Shown here in pieces: positions 59,772 through 64,000 of a DNA stretch of 64,000 nt (position 1 is the stretch's first letter; every line of letters starts with the position of its first letter). The DNA is from Falciphora oryzae (Eukaryota; Ascomycota; Sordariomycetes; Magnaporthales; Magnaporthaceae). The notes beneath the pieces are model-generated. The model saw nothing but the letters and a program-made list of their open reading frames with translations, did not search any database and was not told the origin of the DNA. Both the position numbers and the translations under genes were made by a program. The stretch spans positions 1,336,943-1,400,942 of the forward strand of contig JNVV01000002.1 of the NCBI GenBank assembly GCA_000733355.1. Reading direction: 5' to 3'.

Positions 59772-62700
59772 ATGTCGAACCCAACATCGCCGGCGCTGGG
59801 ACAGCCGAGGAAGTCTGCTCTCAAGAACGATGATGACCCCGAAAGGTCACCTTTGAGCGGAGCTGTCAAAGGTTTGTCTGCCTTTATCTGAACCCCTAGT
59901 CTCCAGTCTCGCTCTCCCGGTCGTTGCGTTTAATCTCGAGCCCTCGTGGCTTGACCGCAGGCCAGCCACGGATCCCACCACGCAACACCCAGACAAGCGA
60001 GACTAGCACAGGGGTGCTTTTATCTGGGAATTTTACGGTGTATTTTCCCAGACCGAGTTGCACATGCGGCAGTTCGGCCGAACGTCCGGCCGCTGCCTAA
60101 AAAGGGAGCGGCGCCGCGCTTATTGGGGTACAAGGGCGGTCACAAGACCAGCAGGGTGCGCAAGCGGTGGGATCACGGCCCTGTTTGCTGTCAGGTCGCA
60201 TAGAGCCTATCTGCGTGCCTTCCATCTTGTCCTGTTATATATCTGCTGCAACGCCCAAGGATCGGACGAGCGTGTGGTGTCGTCTGTTTTGAGAGCCGCC
60301 AACCTATGCTGACCAACACGTCCCCTTGCCCTCTAGCTGTTCAAATTGCCGAGCCAGAGGCCATGTCGCAGCCTGTGGCCCAGTCTCCGGAGGACGGGTC
60401 AAGTAGGAAGCAGCACACCGCCGGGCGCACGAGGAGACTGAGCGGTCGTCTGCCTGCAACCTCGCCACGGACCTTGTTCAACCATGGCGGGGTCGAGGTT
60501 CCCAACAGCACGGCCAGCTCCACCGCATCTCCGATACAAACACCCGACGAAGCAGGCCGGCACGGAAGCCAACAGCAGCAGGGTCACCACTCACACCACA
60601 GCCACAACCATAACCACCACCATGGCCACCGCATCGACAGGGCCGGCCAAAAACTGATCGCGCAGGTGGCTGAGTGGCTACAAAGCGAGAAGGACAAAAA
60701 GGCCGCCAGGAAGAAGAAGAAGAGGGCTACCGGGCGCCGCAAGTCCAAGTCTCCTCCCAGTAAGGCCGACGGGGACAGCGCACCGACGACGCCCGTGTCG
60801 AGCCGTCGCCCAAGGGCAAGTTCCATCGACTCCCAGTCCAGCGAGGTCTCGCTGGACCGCCTGCAGCGCATCGTCGACGAGAGCATGGCCGCTCTGGGAC
60901 TCGAGCCTGTTGCCGTGACCTCCGGACAGCAGCGGCTGGGCAGGAACCACTCTGGGCGCTTCAAGAAGAGCAGGTCGTCGCTCCAGCTCTCCCGGACCGC
61001 CTCCTCGGATACGGACTATGTCGATGGCGATGTTCTCGTCCCTAGTTGTGAGGCTGTCTTGGACAACTCAAAGACACTGAGTTACTCGGGCGGCAAGCCG
61101 GGGTCCGCCTCGGAGGAGCCAACGACCCCAGTCGTTGGCGGGTTGGCGCAGTCGAGACGCGAGGAGAGCAGGCAGGCCTGGCTTGTTTTCAAGGGCGAGA
61201 TCATCCGACTGGCGCACACCCTGAGGCTCAAGGGCTGGCGGCGCGTGCCCCTGGACAGCGGCGACCAGGTGGGCGTCGAGAGGCTCAGTGGCGCCCTGAC
61301 CAACGCTGTCTATGTTGTCTCGCCACCCACCGACGTTGTGGCGGCGGCGGCATCCGAGGGGCGTAAGGTGCCGCCCAAGCTGCTGCTGCGCATTTACGGC
61401 CCCAACGTTGAGCAGCTGATCGACCGAGAGAAGGAGCTTGCGGTGCTCCAGCGGCTGGCGCGAAAGAAGATTGGCCCCCGCCTGCTGGGCACATTCACCA
61501 ACGGCCGGTTCGAGCAGTACCTCAACGCCACCACTCTCACGCCCCCGAACCTGCGCGAGCCCGAGACGTCGCGCATGATTGCCAAGCGGATGCGCGAGCT
61601 TCACGACGGTATCGAGCTATTGGAACAGGAGCTCGGCGATGGACCCAACGTATGGGTTAACTGGGATAACTGGCTTGACACAGTCGAGAGGACCGTCACG
61701 TTTTTGGACCGCAAGGTGGTCGCCGGGGGAGACGCGGCTCGGACCGGGTTCGTGTGTGGTGTCGAGTGGCCCGTCTTCAGGGGCTTTGTTGACCGCTACC
61801 GAACGCACCTCAACGAATACTACGGCCACCCCAAGAAAATTCGCGAGAAACTTGTGTTTGCACACAATGACGTAAGTGAGAGGTGCTTTGTATCCTCTCT
61901 CAGACGTCGCCCGGGTCTAAAAATACTAACCCGGGTCTAACAACGCGCAGACCCAATATGGGAACATCCTCCGCATCCGACCCGATGACGAAAAATCCCC
62001 GCTTTTGCAGCCGGCCAACGAGCACAAGCAGTTGGTGGTAATTGACTTCGAGTATGCGGCCGCGAACCCGCCAGGGCTAGAGTTCGCCAACCACTTCACC
62101 GAGTGGGCGTACAACTATCACGACGCCGTGGCGCCCTTCGCCTGCAACACTGCCATGTACCCAACGGTGGAGCAACAGCGGCGGTTCGTGCGCGCCTACG
62201 TAGACCACCGAGGCGGGGCGTCGTCGTCGCGCGTGACCACCCCAGTGGTAGGTCCTGCGTTGACCCCACCGTTTATGGTGGGTGCGCTGCAGCACTCGAA
62301 TACCTCGTCCAGCTCCATCGTCGAGTTCATGCTCGATGCCAGAGTACCACCCGGCGGTTGGAAGGAGGAGGAGAAGCGCCGCGAGGAGGCAGCCGATGTG
62401 CAAGTGCGCGCACTACTCGAGGAGACGCGCCTGTGGAGGCCGGCCAACAGTGCTCAGTGGGTCGCCTGGGGTATCGTGCAGGCTAAGCTGCCTGACTTGG
62501 CCGAGGAGGTCGCGCGAGAAAAAAATGAGAAGGGAGAAAAAGAGGCCAAGATGCAAAGAGAAATGAAGGCACAAGACGGAACAGCTGTCGCCGGCGGTGG
62601 GGCCGCTGACGTTTTTCCCGCTGTCGAAGCTGCCACTACCTCGGTCTCCGGCGGAGAAGTCACCAGCGCTGCTGAAGCTGCGGCCGCCGAAGTTGCGACC

Positions 62701-62871
62701 GCCGTTACGGCACGAGAGGAGGACGCGGGCGAGGGTGACGAGTTCGACTACCTCGCCTACACTCGTGATCGTGCTCTCTTCTTCCTGGGCGACTGCGTTC
62801 TGATGGGGCTCGTGAGGCTGGAGGACCTTCCCGAGGGGGTGAGAGCGCAGCTGAAGTTTGTGGATTACTGA
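59772..62871 (+). CDS. CKI1: Choline/ethanolamine kinase with long N-terminal extension
   Basis: Phosphorylates choline with ATP, the first step of the CDP-choline route to phosphatidylcholine. Exons 59772-59871, 60337-61871 and 61951-62871; 851 aa, long for the family. Start MSNPTSPALGQPRKSALKND; an in-frame ATG ten codons upstream (59742) is possible. Residues 1 to about 300 are disordered, with a His-rich run (about 112-132), a Lys-rich helix (GQKLIAQVAEWLQSEKDKKAARKK in parts) and TSSDTDYVDG. The kinase part holds VERLSGALTNAVYVV (nucleotide loop), PKLLLRIYGPNVEQLIDRE, Brenner's motif HNDTQYGNIL (H543-N544-D545, split by intron 2) and the choline kinase motif VVIDFEYA (D577) with ANHFTEWAYNY. 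A Glu/Lys/Ala-rich insert (about 745-810) precedes the C-terminal helix. The first intron is 465 nt. Confidence 0.93.
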
Positions 62872-63187
62872 CCTGTCGGTCAGTCTGCTCTATTATTGCT
62901 TTTGGCACCTCGATTGTATGGACCTTTTGGATCATGGAAACTAGACCGAGTAGATAGCAGCATCAGCAGCAGCAGTAGTAGTACATGAATGATGAGAGGA
63001 AAGATATATACAGTATATACACCCCCGAGTGGATGTGCAGGGGCGCCAGGTAAATGCTTTTTGTTTGCTTTGTATAGTCGTCTTCAACATTGCTGTGATT
63101 CTCTCTCATTTTTTCCTTTTCTTTTCTTTTGATTTCCCTCTGCCGAGGGTGGGGTTGATTTGCGCGCACTACACCAGAGCGGCACAA
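62872..63187. other. Convergent 3' intergenic region choline kinase / SCO1
   Basis: 316 bp. It contains an imperfect trinucleotide run (agcagcatcagcagcagcag and tagtagtagt-like, 62957-62983). Otherwise 3' UTR. Confidence 0.6.
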
Positions 63188-64000
63188 TCATGACCTGAGC
63201 TCGCCCTTGTACTCCTTTATGTGATCGACAATGATCTTGGCGGCCTGCTCCGGCGAGTGCTGCCTTCCGAGGGCCTCGACGAAATCGCCCTGGGGGTCCA
63301 TCAGGTAGAAGTATATGCTATGATCGACCAGGTAGTCCTGGCCGGACTTGACGTCGGTCGGGGTGCTGAAGTAGACGCGGTAGGCCTTGCACATGGCCTT
63401 GATCTGGTCGTAGGTGCCCGTCAGGCCGACGAAACCCTCGTGGAACTCGGCTAGGTAGTCCTTGAGGACCTTAGGGGTGTCGCGGGCCGGGTCGCAGGTG
63501 ACGAAGACGGGGACGAGGGCGCCGGGTCTGGCGGCCTGGACCAGGTCGAACATGGCGGCCATCTTGTCGAGCTCCTCAGGGCAGATGTCCGGGCAGTGCG
63601 AGAAGCCAAAGTAGACGAGCGAGTAGCGGCCGCGCAGGTCGGCCGAGGAGAAGGGGCAGCCGTGCTGGTCGGTCAGGGTAAAATCGCCGCCGATCTTGGG
63701 CTTGCCGACGCCCTTGGTCGACTCGGCGATGCGCTTCTTGCGCATGCGCTCCTTCTCGTGGTCAAAGTACCAGACCAGGCCGCCGGCGGTGATGACGAAG
63801 AGGAGCCCTGCCTTCCAGGAAAAAGGCTGTTTTTGAGGGGTTGGTTGGTTGCGTGTCAGCTGGATAGCCGTTCGGGTATGCGCCGGGGGAGTATGAAAGG
63901 GGCAAAGAAGAGGAAGGGTTATGGATTCCAAATTACCCCGCTGCGATATCTGCTCTTGGCCTCCTCGACAGTCTTGAACCCCCTCCTGTCACCAGTGGGT
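63188..64000 (-). CDS. SCO1: SCO1-type mitochondrial copper chaperone (5' part beyond window)
   Basis: Inner-membrane protein that delivers copper to the Cu-A site of cytochrome c oxidase subunit 2. Visible exons on the minus strand: 63826-63188, and 64000-63937 continuing past the edge. The junction gives EAKSRYRS-G-PFSWKAG. A membrane anchor (AGLLFVITAGGLVWYF) precedes the thioredoxin-like domain: GGDFTLTDQHG, YSLVYFGFSHCPDICPEEL with both copper ligands of C-x3-C, FVTCDPARDTP and the third ligand His in LVDHSIYFYLMDP. It ends HIKEYKGELRS. The mitochondrial targeting sequence should lie outside the window. All metal-binding residues are present. Confidence 0.93.

Overview
This window comes from a filamentous ascomycete (Pezizomycotina, most likely Sordariomycetes). 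Three things point there: GC-rich housekeeping genes with short introns (mostly 45-130 nt, GT...AG, ctaac-type branch points), fungal-type proteins, and a sharp split into an AT-rich half (1 to about 29.4 kb) and a gene-rich half (about 30.1 to 64 kb). The AT-rich half carries the mark of repeat-induced point mutation (RIP): CpA/TpG are depleted in favour of TpA, cytosines survive mostly as CpG, and every coding frame is broken by stops. The species cannot be named from the sequence.

The AT-rich half is a nested stack of dead transposons with no host gene that I can support. A Ty3/Gypsy element (5617-25214, LTRs at both ends, matching 5-bp target duplication CGGTA) sits inside the gag of another, minus-strand Gypsy element. 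The inner Gypsy was hit by a Tad-like LINE (11167-19583, 15-bp target duplication), which was in turn hit by a Mutator-like element (12284-14809, 52-bp perfect terminal inverted repeats, 8-bp duplication). A Fot1/pogo transposon (21711-23574) and six foldback MITEs with the same ends (TAACGTGG...CCACGTTA) are scattered over the same block. A second LINE copy fills 1 to about 5155. A second copy of the Gypsy 5' end (about 27745-29466, minus) has an almost unmutated solo LTR (28953-29410, duplication GTACC) inside its own LTR. Removing all insertions leaves a Gypsy of about 7.6 kb, a normal size.

The gene-rich half holds 13 complete genes and one partial gene: methylenetetrahydrofolate dehydrogenase (MTD1), MMS19, signal peptidase subunit SPC2, ER membrane complex subunit EMC3, RNA polymerase III subunit RPC8/RPC25, a NUFIP-motif CCCH zinc-finger protein, SPT2, acidic ribosomal protein P2, MPS1 kinase, mitochondrial ribosomal protein L21, a GPI-anchored DUF7707-like surface protein, an RBR-type ubiquitin ligase, a long choline kinase, and the copper chaperone SCO1 (cut by the right edge). 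Exon boundaries were worked out by hand; for each multi-exon model the exon lengths sum to a whole number of codons.

Several neighbours are divergent pairs that may share promoters: MTD1/MMS19, SPC2/EMC3 (both endoplasmic reticulum membrane machines), RPC8/NUFIP-like and SPT2/RPP2. No biosynthetic cluster, CRISPR array or clearly new system is visible. The most informative part is the datable transposon stack and the RIP-exempt pieces inside it.
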